Assembly: GCF_022557175.1 (NCBI RefSeq)
Contig: NZ_CP092915.1
Location: 7,068,001 to 7,132,000, forward strand
Origin: Mycolicibacterium sp. YH-1
GTDB lineage: Bacteria > Actinomycetota > Actinomycetes > Mycobacteriales > Mycobacteriaceae
Length of the DNA stretch: 64,000 nucleotides
Direction of reading: 5' to 3'
Positions within the stretch are counted from its first letter, which is position 1; each line of letters starts with the position of its first letter. The translations under genes and the position numbers were made by a program. This document shows, piece by piece, positions 8,921 through 16,818 of this stretch. Below the pieces are notes generated by a model, which was not told where the DNA came from, did not search any database, and saw nothing but the letters and a program-made list of their open reading frames with translations.

Positions 8921-9060
8921 CAGTGTGGCTTCTCAAGTTTCATGTCCACAACCGTCTGCGCCTTCTCAAGTTTCGTGTCCACGCCCGGCTTGCTGACCCG
9001 TCCCGTCAGAGGCGTTCTCACTCGATGTCCACCCCCGCGAAATCTCGCTTCATGTCCACT
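8921..9060 (+). repeat. Dispersed composite repeat, locus A
   Basis: Four imperfect units of the form TTCTCA-x-TTTCATGTCCAC occur at about 8925–8950, 8958–8982, 9013–9032 and 9040–9060, with about 50 bp between the TGTCCAC cores of units 2 and 3 and about 27 bp between 3 and 4. The same architecture recurs at 10876–11021 and 23738–23840, and a rearranged version at 13643–13754. Multiple short repeats at an end are typical of transposase-binding ends of IS21-like elements, so these may be element scars. The stretch 8749–9281 has no supportable gene. Confidence 0.6.
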
Positions 9061-9281
9061 CCCCCGGGACGCAAATTGGCAAGGCGGCCGCGCCCAGTTC
9101 GCCCTAGCGGGGCATCCCCCACACGGCACTTCGCCATGTGACAATTTACACTATCGCTGCCTGACCATTCAGACTAAATCTGTTCCGCAGCAACGGAATT
9201 CGTATCCTTCAGTGGATACTAGATACCCTCCATGAACAGCGTCTGCAGCGATGCATTCTAAAGGGGATCAGGCCACAGTTT

Positions 9282-10061
9282 TCAAACGACGCAGCCCTCG
9301 AGTGCGTCGTCAGCGGTAACGCCGTACTGGGCGCACGCCATCGCCGACCCCACGTCGAGAACCATCCAGCGAGAACCATCGCGACGGAACAGGACCCCGG
9401 ACGACTGCACCGTGCCCAAAGTCGCACCCAGCGCGAACGGCGGCGAGCACTGAATGTGCCCGAAGCCGGTGGGGTGCGCCACTCGCATGTCGAAGTCAGG
9501 ACTGGACTTCAACGCTGCCAGCAGCGCCTCTGGGGTCGCCGCCGCGCATACGTCGACACTCTCGGGAGCCGCCGGGGGTGCATCGGAGGTCACACCCTGG
9601 CGGCTGACGAACATGCCGTGGCCAGTTCTGTCGTTAGTGAAACGCGTTCCCACCGAGCTGGGCTCGACCGTCCACCCCTTGAGGTGAAACACCTGTCCGT
9701 AGGTGAGGACCAGATCGTATTTCGATTCGGCATAGCCGGTGGATTGCATGTTGGAGGTATTCCACTGCAACCCTCCTCCCTCGGCCTCGATCCACACCGT
9801 GTTGGCGGGATACTTGGTGGGATCGTCCGGGTCGCAGGCAGACGGCCCGCCGCACCCGATCGGCGCATTCGCGAAGGTGCCACTGCACAGGACTCGGTCG
9901 GGCTCGACGATGCACCGGACCGTGCGCGACTCGGTCGTCACGAACTCCTGATCGAAGGGGTTGGGAGGTCGGGGCTCGGCGGACGCAGCTGACGTGACGG
10001 CCAGTGCCGCAACCGGAACCACCATCACCACCGACGCCAGACGCCTGATCAGCCGTTTCAT
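9282..10061 (-). CDS. Secreted hypothetical protein
   Basis: From the ATG at 10061 the 259-residue product begins MKRLIRRLASVVM and continues through a hydrophobic core to an Ala-x-Ala site near residue 28, a standard Sec signal peptide. The mature part carries several cysteines (CIVEPDRVLC, GCGGPSAC, a C-terminal CAQYG and EGC), consistent with disulphides outside the cell. An ATG ten codons upstream is possible but dilutes the signal peptide. The family looks like mycobacterial conserved exported proteins of unknown function. It lies between two copies of the dispersed repeat. Confidence 0.7.
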   Translation of the reverse strand: MKRLIRRLASVVMVVPVAALAVTSAASAEPRPPNPFDQEFVTTESRTVRCIVEPDRVLCSGTFANAPIGCGGPSACDPDDPTKYPANTVWIEAEGGGLQWNTSNMQSTGYAESKYDLVLTYGQVFHLKGWTVEPSSVGTRFTNDRTGHGMFVSRQGVTSDAPPAAPESVDVCAAATPEALLAALKSSPDFDMRVAHPTGFGHIQCSPPFALGATLGTVQSSGVLFRRDGSRWMVLDVGSAMACAQYGVTADDALEGCVV

Positions 10062-10327
10062 GACGACCCCCCCGGGGATTCTGAATTGCACCCGTCAACG
10101 AGCAGCACACAGCGTATCTAAGCCTGACTGGGCTGATGCTAGCCGGTGAAACGGCACTCGGCGGCGTCCGAGGGCGCGTGGGTCGGGTCGGGTGCCCTGC
10201 TTGATGAGCAGTGTCGTGCCCTGCGGCGTGCCGTAGACCTCGGCGGTGTAGCCCCGGTGCCGCGGTCGATCAAGTCATGCAATGGAACTTCGGCACGGAA
10301 GGTGCTGTTCTGGTGGATCTCAGACGT

Positions 10328-10879
10328 TCACTCCATTGGCTCGGGCGTGAAGGTGACGTCAACACCGCCCACGGTCATCGTCACCTGACCTTCAATCACC
10401 ATCACCTGCGCCGAGAACCGTCGGTCAACGGTCTGGGCCAGCTGCTGCACCGGTGCGTGCGGTATCTGCACCACCGACAAGTTCGGCAGCCCCGCGACTT
10501 TGGGGCCGACGGTGCGCCACCAGGTGGCCACGCCGGCGGCGAACGGGAACAGCAGCACCTGGTCGGCCTGGCTGGCTGCCTTGCCCAAGGCGCGTTCGTC
10601 GGGCTGGCCGACGTTGATCCACTCCAGGATCCGGCCGGTGTAGTCGGCGAGCCGCAGGTCCGGGACCCCCGGGGTGGACAGGCCGGCCCCGAACGCCAAC
10701 TCACCGTCGACGTCGCTGAGCCGGTGTGCGCGCAGCCCAAAAGCCAACAACCGCACCACCATCCGCTCATCGGTCTCACTGGGATGACGGGCCACGGTCA
10801 GCGCGTGATCGGCGTAGTAGCCGTGATCGACATCAGAGACGCCAAGTTCGACTTTGAACACTGTTGCAGAAAGGGCCAC
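10328..10879 (-). CDS. yaeQ: YaeQ family protein
   Basis: Length (183 residues) and sequence match the YaeQ family: an N-terminal MALSATVFKVELGVSDVD, the signature YYADHALTVARHPSETDE, and MVVRLLAFGL. The family adopts a PD-(D/E)XK nuclease-like fold; a role in compensating loss of RfaH-type transcription elongation was proposed from enterobacteria, but its biochemistry is unsettled. The family is sporadic in actinobacteria, and here the gene is bracketed by dispersed repeats, which fits acquisition by transfer. No partner genes are adjacent. Confidence 0.9.
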   Translation of the reverse strand: MALSATVFKVELGVSDVDHGYYADHALTVARHPSETDERMVVRLLAFGLRAHRLSDVDGELAFGAGLSTPGVPDLRLADYTGRILEWINVGQPDERALGKAASQADQVLLFPFAAGVATWWRTVGPKVAGLPNLSVVQIPHAPVQQLAQTVDRRFSAQVMVIEGQVTMTVGGVDVTFTPEPME

Positions 10880-11021
10880 GTCATAGTGTCCACCCCGGTG
10901 GTGTTTCCCGAGCAGTCAGGCCGCTTCGAGTTCCATGTCCACAGCCGTTGCCCTGAACTGCGGCGACAACGGCGTTCTCACTCGATGTCCACCCCGAGAA
11001 ATTCTCACCTTCGTGTCCACT
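10876..11021 (+). repeat. Dispersed composite repeat, locus B
   Basis: Units with TGTCCAC cores occur at about 10886, 10936, 10986 and 11014. The shared word GGCGTTCTCACTCGATGTCC is identical to locus A unit 3, and the 50-bp then 27-bp spacing is conserved. It is in the same orientation as loci A and D and abuts the start of yaeQ. Confidence 0.6.
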
Positions 11022-11113
11022 CCCCTCGAAGACGCGGTTGCATCACTCCGCACTCGTCCCAATGCACCGCACGGATCGCATCTCCGCCATGGTGGGCCGC
11101 CTACCAGCGGGTA

Positions 11114-11142
11114 TTCGCTATTACGTAATTATGTACTACCGT
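11114..11142 (+). promoter_or_regulatory. Promoter with embedded palindrome, apparently leaderless
   Basis: TTCGCT (11114–11119), a 17-nt spacer and TACCGT (11137–11142) precede the GTG at 11150 by 7 nt, the geometry of a leaderless mycobacterial mRNA. The spacer contains the near-perfect palindrome TACGTAA/TTATGTA (11122–11135), an obvious operator for the winged-helix protein encoded immediately downstream. Confidence 0.5.
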
Positions 11143-11149
11143 CACTTGT

Positions 11150-11674
11150 GTGGAGAGTTTCGAAGAACGGTTCGCACGCATCGAGCAGCGTCTCGCCGTC
11201 GTCGAGGAGCGCGTCGTTGCAGAGCGCGTCGAGGACAGACCCGCCAGGGAGGAGGAGCGCACCCGCCAGGGTGAGCTCGCAGCACTGGTGGACCTCAAAT
11301 CGCGAGTCGACCCGCCCGGCGGTGTGACCTACGCCGGCTGGATCGAACGCGGCGGGCAGCCGTTGCAGTGGCAGTTCGGTCACACCCTCACCGACCTCGA
11401 GGACCACGACTGGGCGTCTCTTGCAGAGCGGTTCGATGCGCTGGGCAACCCCGTCCGACTGAAACTGCTCCAGTTGGTGTGGGCAGGCCACGAGACCGTG
11501 GCCGATCTCACTGGGCAGGAGGGGATCGGCACGACCGGGCAGGTCTACCACCACCTCAACGCGTTGGTCGCCGTCGGATGGCTGATCCAGAGCACGCGGG
11601 GTCGATACACGGTGCCTGCAGATCGGGTGGTACCGCTACTCGTGATCCTCTCCGCGGCACGGGGTGTCGCATGA
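11150..11674 (+). CDS. Winged-helix (ArsR-type) regulator with N-terminal coiled coil
   Basis: The 174-residue protein has a charged heptad region (about residues 4–45, MESFEERFARIEQRLAVVEE...) that should form a coiled coil. A helix-turn-helix near residues 85–160 (FDALGNPVRLKLLQLVW...TTGQVYHHLNALVAVGWL) resembles ArsR/PadR repressors. The GTG start follows a leaderless-type promoter with an embedded palindrome. Its stop overlaps the hydrolase gene by ATGA, so regulator, hydrolase and membrane protein form one operon. It probably acts as an autorepressor; the inducer is unknown. Confidence 0.78.
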   Translation: MESFEERFARIEQRLAVVEERVVAERVEDRPAREEERTRQGELAALVDLKSRVDPPGGVTYAGWIERGGQPLQWQFGHTLTDLEDHDWASLAERFDALGNPVRLKLLQLVWAGHETVADLTGQEGIGTTGQVYHHLNALVAVGWLIQSTRGRYTVPADRVVPLLVILSAARGVA

Positions 11675-12732
11675 GACTGCCTCCGCGCACGTGTGCGGCC
11701 GCTCTCGGCGCGATGATCGTCCTCGCGGTGGGAATAGTCAGCCGTCCGACGCCACCAACACTCGGTCCTGCCGATGGCGACCCCGAGCTGATCGCCCGCG
11801 TCGCATCGCTACTGGACGGGCTGCGTGACCGGGTCAGCGTCGTGTACATCCGCGACGGCGTACTGACGGAGGCGCACTTCGGCGCCGATTCGGACACCGT
11901 CTACGAGATCGGGTCGATCACGAAAACCATGACTTCCCTGCTCTTTGCAGAAGCCGTGGAGGCGGGTGAGCTGACCCCCGACACCCCGCTCGGGAGCCTG
12001 CTCGACCTGGGCAGCAGTGCGGCAGCCGACGTGACGCTCGAGGAACTCGCCAGCCACCGGTCGGGCCTGCCGCGGATCTCCAATCGGCCGCAAGATCTGG
12101 CCGGCGCCGGTCTTGCCGTGCTGCGGCACCGCAATCCCTACACAACCGACGTCGCGGCACTTCTCACACAGGCGCGTTCAGCGAATCTCTCGGGGCGCGG
12201 TTCCTTTTCGTATTCAAACCTGGGCGCAGCCCTGCTCGGCGAGGCGCTCTCCGCGCATGCCGGCACCAACTATCCGGCAATGCTCGACCGCCATCTGTTC
12301 CAACCGCTTGGGATGACTCACTCCTTCACCCCGCTCACCGCGACGGAGTTGTCCTCGGACGCGCCGATCGGATGGAGCGCGAAAGGCCACCCCGAGCGGG
12401 CGTGGACCCTGAACGCGTACGCGCCCGCCGGCGGGGTGCGCTCGACACCGGCGGACATGGCGCGCTACGCACAGGCCCTGCTCGACCGCCGGGCACCGGG
12501 CCTCAGTGCGCTCGACCCACGCTGGGATGCGGCCGATGACATCCGGGTGGGCCGCGCATGGCTGACTCACCGGGTCGGCGATGTGGACGTCACCTGGCAC
12601 AACGGCGGCACAGGAGGGTTCTCCAGCATGCTCGCCCTCGACCGCGAGCACGCCGCGGCGGTGGTCGTCCTGGCGAACAGCGCTGTCGCCGTTGACGAGA
12701 TCGCCATCCGCATCCTGGTCGACACGGCATGA
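11671..12732 (+). CDS. Exported serine hydrolase, class C β-lactamase/esterase-like
   Basis: The β-lactamase/DD-peptidase/esterase fold is shown by SITK (Ser82-x-x-Lys85), the Tyr-Ser-Asn motif at 181–183, and the late HNGGTGG motif replacing KTG. Residues 8–24 form a hydrophobic signal sequence or anchor, so it acts in the envelope. The length of 353 residues fits the family. ATGA overlaps on both sides join it to a winged-helix regulator and a small membrane protein. Members of this family may be penicillin-binding enzymes, D-aminopeptidases or esterases, so β-lactam hydrolysis should not be assumed. Confidence 0.85.
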   Translation: MRLPPRTCAAALGAMIVLAVGIVSRPTPPTLGPADGDPELIARVASLLDGLRDRVSVVYIRDGVLTEAHFGADSDTVYEIGSITKTMTSLLFAEAVEAGELTPDTPLGSLLDLGSSAAADVTLEELASHRSGLPRISNRPQDLAGAGLAVLRHRNPYTTDVAALLTQARSANLSGRGSFSYSNLGAALLGEALSAHAGTNYPAMLDRHLFQPLGMTHSFTPLTATELSSDAPIGWSAKGHPERAWTLNAYAPAGGVRSTPADMARYAQALLDRRAPGLSALDPRWDAADDIRVGRAWLTHRVGDVDVTWHNGGTGGFSSMLALDREHAAAVVVLANSAVAVDEIAIRILVDTA

Positions 12733-13112
12733 CGGATACCGTCACCGTGGCGGTAAACCTCGCCGTGGCAACCCTATTGCTGGCGATCCCCGCGGCATAC
12801 ACCCTCACAGCCTGGCGCGAACGCGCACGCGAACGGAGACGCCGAGGCGGCACCGATGACCAGTTGACCGTGCTTACGACGAGCATCGCCGCCGTCGCCT
12901 TCCTGGCGCTGGCACGCGCCCAGGCCGACTGGAGTCAGTTGCCCGTCGCAATCTGGATCGGCGCAGTGGCCACCCTTGCGCTCGGTGCCGCTGGCAGGAT
13001 TCGACGCTTGCCGGATCTGCCCTGGGTCGCACGGCGTTCCAGCTGGCGCCTGGTCAAAACAACGATAACCCTTGTGATTTCGATTGCACTCCTCGCACTG
13101 ACCGTCAGCTGA
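12729..13112 (+). CDS. Small membrane protein of the hydrolase operon
   Basis: This 127-residue protein has four hydrophobic segments (about 5–25, 45–62, 70–88, 104–125) separated by an Arg-rich cytoplasmic loop. It starts in an ATGA overlap with the serine hydrolase. No family is recognised; the context suggests it senses or assists the hydrolase in the membrane. Confidence 0.65.
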   Translation: MTDTVTVAVNLAVATLLLAIPAAYTLTAWRERARERRRRGGTDDQLTVLTTSIAAVAFLALARAQADWSQLPVAIWIGAVATLALGAAGRIRRLPDLPWVARRSSWRLVKTTITLVISIALLALTVS

Positions 13113-13192
13113 ACCGTCTCCTAGTACCAGCGGACAGCGACGATAGTATCGCCGCTAGGATCTCATCCTGCTGTGGCCCAACAGGATTCGGA

Positions 13193-13492
13193 ATGACCGG
13201 CCAGGATGGCGAATGCGTGGACTGCTCGCTTGCCGCGACGGTCCGAAGTAGCAGATCACGCAAGAACGATGACGCGATCGGAATGCGCATCAATGCGCTC
13301 CACCGGAGCAAGACCGCGGCGAAACGACAGTTCGTCCAGACTTTGGAAGACGAGTATCTCCGAGGCATCAACCCGATCGTGCGAGAGCACTTCACCGATG
13401 CGATCGGTTGGCCGAGCACTGGACTGATAGCGGAGTTTCACGACAAGTTCCGTGCTCACGTAGTCTGCCAGTGGCCTGACAGCGTCTCATGA
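13193..13492 (+). CDS. Hypothetical protein, weakly supported
   Basis: A 99-residue frame with a plausible helical middle (MRINALHRSKTAAKRQFVQT...YLRGINPIVREHF). No family is recognised, base composition is lower in GC than its neighbours, and there is no clear ribosome-binding site. It lies just before the locus C repeat, so it could be foreign DNA or a chance frame. Confidence 0.3.
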   Translation: MTGQDGECVDCSLAATVRSSRSRKNDDAIGMRINALHRSKTAAKRQFVQTLEDEYLRGINPIVREHFTDAIGWPSTGLIAEFHDKFRAHVVCQWPDSVS

Positions 13493-13642
13493 GGCCCCGA
13501 CAAGTGGCGTTCATCTAGCTAATCGGCGTGTCGCTGGTTTCGCCCGCGCGACTGCTTGGGACAGAGGCACGCTCACCGCGCGCCGAATCGGGCCACGCCA
13601 CGCCGGCCCCCGAGTTCTGACGCGCAGCACGTCGGCCGTTCC

Positions 13643-13754
13643 GCGGAATCTCAGTTTCATGTCCAATTGGACATCGAATGGACATTTGAAGTGAGAAATG
13701 GACATGAGACTTGAGAAGCTGCCCAGTTGTGGCTTCTCAACTTTCATGCCCACT
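13643..13754. repeat. Dispersed composite repeat, rearranged locus C
   Basis: Units ATCTCAGTTTCATGTCCA at about 13648 and TTCTCAACTTTCATGCCCAC at about 13734 run forward. Between them, at about 13667–13722, three units are inverted (read on the minus strand as TTCTCAAGTCTCATGTCCA, TTCTCACTTCAAATGTCCA and CGATGTCCA). The head-to-head arrangement suggests fusion of two element ends. The surrounding 13493–13907 contains no supportable gene. Confidence 0.55.
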
Positions 13755-13910
13755 CGCGATGCGCTGAACTGCGCTGATGGCGTGGCGCGAATGGCACTCA
13801 CACGCGACGGGATCCGACCCTTTGGTGCCATGGGACGCCGTTCTGTCACGTGACGTGGGGCGCTGCCGCTCGGCTACAGAACCGAATTCATTTCAACGAC
13901 ACCATAGTTG

Positions 13911-14311
13911 ATGGACGCGAATCACTATCGATCGCCGTGGGGGCGGCTCCATGATGAGTTCCCGGAAGCCGAACCCCGGTCAGAAATCGAGGCGCGCGAA
14001 CGGTTGGCGCGCGAAGATGAACTTGCTCGTGAGGCGTGTTTGCAAGACGCGCTTGGCGCCTGTCTCATCGCGGACAGGCATGGGAACTGACTGGCCGCTT
14101 GCGCCGCTATGTAGCTGTGCTGAACGAACGGGTCGATGCCATGACGGACACGGCCGAGCAAGCGGCGACGCTTCAACGGCTGGACTGGTGCGAACGTTAT
14201 TCGCTCGACGCGACCCGTCGACGAAGTGATCGCGTGCCCAATGTGAAGCCAGCGGGCTACAGCGGACTGGCAGAGTTTCGGCAGCGGTTGGGATTCGGCG
14301 GTCACCGGTGA
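13911..14311 (+). pseudogene. Frameshifted small conserved hypothetical gene
   Basis: The first frame (ATG 13911) encodes a strongly helical, acidic segment (DEFPEAEPRSEIEARERLA...LGACLIADRHG) that stops at 14088–14090. From about 14075 the +2 frame continues with matching character (WELTGRLRRYVAVLNERVDAM, then LQRLDWCERYSLD, then YSGLAEFRQRLGFGG) up to 14311. The join at ADRHG/AWELTGR reads as one protein of about 130 residues with a one-base indel. It could be a real pseudogene or a sequencing error; the function is unknown. Confidence 0.5.
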
Positions 14312-14549
14312 ACGGTTGTCGCTCGAGACAGCAAGTCGCGCACCCGCCTGCGAACTGGCCGAAGCGAGTTCGACGTCAGCGGCCCAAGTCACAGTCAACT
14401 CCCGCCGCAGACCCCTGTTGAACAACTTCTCGATGGGTCGCTCGCGATCTCTTCGCTCGCACCGCGGCAGAGGGAAGCGTGATGGTCAGGGTCCTCGGTG
14501 GGGTTGGGGTAGTGATTCGGGTTGTGCGCCAGTTGTTCTGTTCGCGCAG

Positions 14550-14939
14550 CTATCGTTTCCGGCGCACCGGGCCGGCCCGCAATGGTGGCGGTGGGACGTC
14601 GGCTGCAGCCGTTTTGATGTTTCGGTAGGTGATGGGGATCTGGACGCGGCTTGCAGGGCGGTGATCAACAGGTGTCGGCTCTGATTGCCTGTGTGGTTGC
14701 GGTGTGGCGGTGTGGGCGGTTGCGCGGTCGTAGTCGGCGCGGCGGGCGGGGTCACGCAGCAGGGCGTAGGAGGCCAGGACTTGCCGTAGGTATTCGTCCG
14801 CGGTTTGCGGGGGCGGAGTGGGGCGGGTGTCGGGGTGATGGGCGCGGAGCCGGGTGCGGTAGGCGTGGGTGATCTCGGCCTGGGTTGCACTCGGTGACAC
14901 GCCCAACACCAGATAGGGATCGGCATTCTCGCGCACCAT
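14550..14939 (-). CDS. J-domain (DnaJ-like) protein
   Basis: The N-terminal J domain (about residues 6–72) reads DPYLVLGVSPSATQAEI, has the essential HPD in RAHHPDTRP, and ends SYALLRDPARRADYDRA. It should stimulate ATP hydrolysis by an Hsp70 (DnaK). The remaining 55 residues are Pro/Thr/Gln-rich with a basic end, without zinc fingers, so this is a class C J protein. ATG 14939 is preferred; an upstream extension to 15083 is possible. It lies in a heat-shock island with hsp20 and an HspR-like regulator. The stretch 14940–15314 shows no other gene. Confidence 0.85.
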   Translation of the reverse strand: MVRENADPYLVLGVSPSATQAEITHAYRTRLRAHHPDTRPTPPPQTADEYLRQVLASYALLRDPARRADYDRATAHTATPQPHRQSEPTPVDHRPASRVQIPITYRNIKTAAADVPPPPLRAGPVRRKR

Positions 14940-15314
14940 GGCGGCTACCTCCGAGAGCAAGGGTGCGGTGACTCCCGGGATGGCAGGCCGACCGGGAGCC
15001 ACCGCGCTGAGACGGCCCATCCGACATTGAAGCCGATGGGGCCGTCGGGTTGCGCTCATCGGGTGCCGGCGGGAGACAACCACTGATTCCTGTTGTAATG
15101 ACGCCCGGGCGGCCGACGTGGGCGGACCCTACCGCGGCCTGCCCCGGGCGTGGCAACGACGTGGTACCCACCCCACTTCGAAATACCACAGGCAGTGGCG
15201 GCGCGTGCGCAGGCGCGGCTCTGGATGCTGGAGTCGGCCGCGGTGACGCGACATCTGCATCATTGTGGGCGGCACACACAAGTCGTTGCCTGGTGGTGTT
15301 CATCGGTGGTGGCA

Positions 15315-15635
15315 TCACCTCCCTTGTCCGACAGTGCCTTTCAACAGGTCACCGCCACCCGGAGGAGACCGCTGGGTGGCCCATACCGGCGTCGCGGGCC
15401 ACGGCCGCGTCGGCCACCAGCGGTCCTCTGGCCTCGGTGGGCGTGGCCACCGACACGCGGTGGTGATGACGCCGGCGCTGGGCGGCCCGGGTCGGGGCGC
15501 AGGAAGGTCGGCGGGCAGGTCAGCGAGTTCACGCTCCCACAGGGCCACGTCCTGCTGCAGGCATATCCATTCGGCCTCCACGATCGCCGCCGCCTCATCG
15601 AGCAGGTTGATTGCCCATGCGGTGGTGGTCGCCAT
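15315..15635 (-). CDS. Hypothetical protein of the heat-shock island
   Basis: This 106-residue frame opens with a well-formed amphipathic helix (MATTTAWAINLLDEAAAIVE, then WICLQQDVALWERELADL) and becomes Pro/Arg/Trp-rich. It lies 57 bp downstream of hsp20 on the same strand and so could be in its operon. No family is recognised; the second half has low-complexity character and may not be conserved. Confidence 0.45.
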   Translation of the reverse strand: MATTTAWAINLLDEAAAIVEAEWICLQQDVALWERELADLPADLPAPRPGPPSAGVITTACRWPRPPRPEDRWWPTRPWPATPVWATQRSPPGGGDLLKGTVGQGR

Positions 15636-15692
15636 GTCACTTACCCCCTTCCCGAATGCTGCGCCCCGGCCCAGCCAGTGAGGTGGACCGTG

Positions 15693-16109
15693 TTAGGCGT
15701 CGATGGCTTGCTTCTCCTCGCTGGTGATCTGGATACGGCGCGGTTTGGCCTTCTCGGCCACCGGGATGGTCAACCGCAGCACCCCGCCGCTATAGCTGGC
15801 CTCGATCGCCTCGGTGTCCAGGGTCTCGCCCAAGAACAGCTGCCGACTGAACACCCCACGCGGCCGCTCGGCGGACACCATCTCCCGGTCGGGATCCAGG
15901 TCGGGTCGCGTGGCGTGCACGGTCAGCACATTGCGCTCGACGTCGAGATCCAGGGACTCCTCGTCCACGCCCGGCAGGTCGAACTCGACGATGAACTGAT
16001 CCCCGTCACGCCAGGCGTCCATCGGCATCACTGCCGGACGTGCGGCGGTGCCCAGCACCTGCTGGGCGAGGCGATCGAAGTCGCGGAACGGATCGGTGCG
16101 CATCAACAT
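15693..16109 (-). CDS. Hsp20/α-crystallin family small heat-shock protein
   Basis: This 138-residue ATP-independent holdase should bind unfolding proteins in the cytoplasm. The α-crystallin domain (about 30–128) has the conserved strand [21 protein letters not shown], the FSRQLFLGE turn and the [19 protein letters not shown]-terminal strand with an I-x-I-like RIQI anchor. A GGAGGGAGAG ribosome-binding site precedes the ATG at 16109. It is divergent from an HspR-like MerR gene with a strong promoter in the 92-bp gap, so heat or redox induction by relief of repression is likely. Confidence 0.93.
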   Translation of the reverse strand: MLMRTDPFRDFDRLAQQVLGTAARPAVMPMDAWRDGDQFIVEFDLPGVDEESLDLDVERNVLTVHATRPDLDPDREMVSAERPRGVFSRQLFLGETLDTEAIEASYSGGVLRLTIPVAEKAKPRRIQITSEEKQAIDA

Positions 16110-16170
16110 GATCTCTCCCTCCTAACCCAATTTGGCTGTCTGACAGATCTGTGGGAACTGCCATAAGTTT

Positions 16171-16199
16171 TATATAGCACTATCTCTAGGTTTGTGCAA
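16171..16199 (-). promoter_or_regulatory. hsp20 promoter with palindrome over the −10
   Basis: Read on the minus strand, TTGCAC (16199–16194), a 17-nt spacer and TATATA (16176–16171) form a near-consensus promoter giving a leader of about 55–60 nt to hsp20. The palindrome ATAGTGCTAT (16174–16183) overlaps the −10 and is a candidate operator for the divergent MerR/HspR-like protein. The actinobacterial HAIR sequence was not found. Confidence 0.55.
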
Positions 16200-16201
16200 G
16201 G

Positions 16202-16597
16202 ATGAGTGTGCAACTTTTGTTGGTGAAGAAATGGGGCAGGTCAGTGCCCGAGGATGACTCCCTGGCGCGATCGGCGCGCGGCGTATACGGCATTTCGGTG
16301 GCCTCAGAGCTCAGTGGGATTGATCCGCAGACGCTGCGCCTGTATGAGCGGCGCGGACTGCTATCCCCCGCACGCACCGATGGCGGCACGCGGCGCTACA
16401 GCGACGCCGATCTGGATCTGCTGGCGCGCATCAGCGACCTGGTGACCCAGGGCATCAACATCGCCGGGATCGCGCAGATCCTGCACCTGCAGCACCGCAA
16501 CAGTGAACTGGAATCCGACAACAGCGACCTGAAGTCCGAAAACGCCCGGTTGCGATCCGAGAAGTCGACCATGGGAAGAAGGCAGGGAAACCGATGA
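16202..16597 (+). CDS. MerR-family regulator, HspR-like
   Basis: The 131-residue protein has a MerR helix-turn-helix at about 30–98: YGISVASELSGIDPQTLRLYERRGLLSPART, then GTRRYSDADLDLLARI, which matches HspR, the repressor of dnaK and clpB heat-shock operons. The C-terminal LQHRNSELESDNSDLKSENARLRSE is a leucine-zipper-like coiled coil for dimerisation. Divergent from hsp20 and overlapping the next gene by ATGA, it probably represses the island. The first 25 residues are unusual for HspR, so the true start may be internal. Confidence 0.85.
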   Translation: MSVQLLLVKKWGRSVPEDDSLARSARGVYGISVASELSGIDPQTLRLYERRGLLSPARTDGGTRRYSDADLDLLARISDLVTQGINIAGIAQILHLQHRNSELESDNSDLKSENARLRSEKSTMGRRQGNR

Positions 16598-16818
16598 CGA
16601 TCTACCTCGACGACACTGCGCTGCCCGATGACGTTCCCGCCGCCGACGCAGCAGAACAACACCAGCTCGCCGGCGACAGCGCCGAGGACGCTGGCCTCGA
16701 CCCGAGTTGTGTGCCTGACCGTTTGCAGCGCGACGCCAATCCGTCGAAAGTGATCGACCAGGCCGTCATCGTGCCGTTGCCCGACGACGACCGCGACGTC
16801 GACACCTCACTGTTCTAG
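16594..16818 (+). CDS. Small acidic protein coupled to the MerR gene
   Basis: A 74-residue, Asp/Ala-rich protein beginning in an ATGA overlap with the HspR-like gene. Net charge is strongly negative and no domain is recognised. Coupling to the regulator suggests an accessory role in stress control, but a function cannot be stated. Confidence 0.55.
   Translation: MTIYLDDTALPDDVPAADAAEQHQLAGDSAEDAGLDPSCVPDRLQRDANPSKVIDQAVIVPLPDDDRDVDTSLF

Noticed and set aside
10146..10327. Possible coding fragment on the minus strand downstream of yaeQ (words such as YGTPQGTTLLIKQGTR)
   Set aside because: It looks coding over about 30 residues but has no start and no family I can name, so it is not listed as a feature.
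8921..11021. TGTCCAC-containing units as a CRISPR array
   Set aside because: Units are degenerate, spacing alternates between about 27 and 50 bp, the loci are kilobases apart and no cas gene is present.
11671..12732. Calling the serine hydrolase a β-lactamase
   Set aside because: SxxK and YSN are shared by esterases and D-aminopeptidases; HNG replaces KTG, so the substrate cannot be stated.
15150..16166. Long plus-strand open frame across the hsp20 region
   Set aside because: It is antisense to hsp20, whose α-crystallin motifs are unmistakable; the plus frame has no recognisable domain and shadow-type composition.
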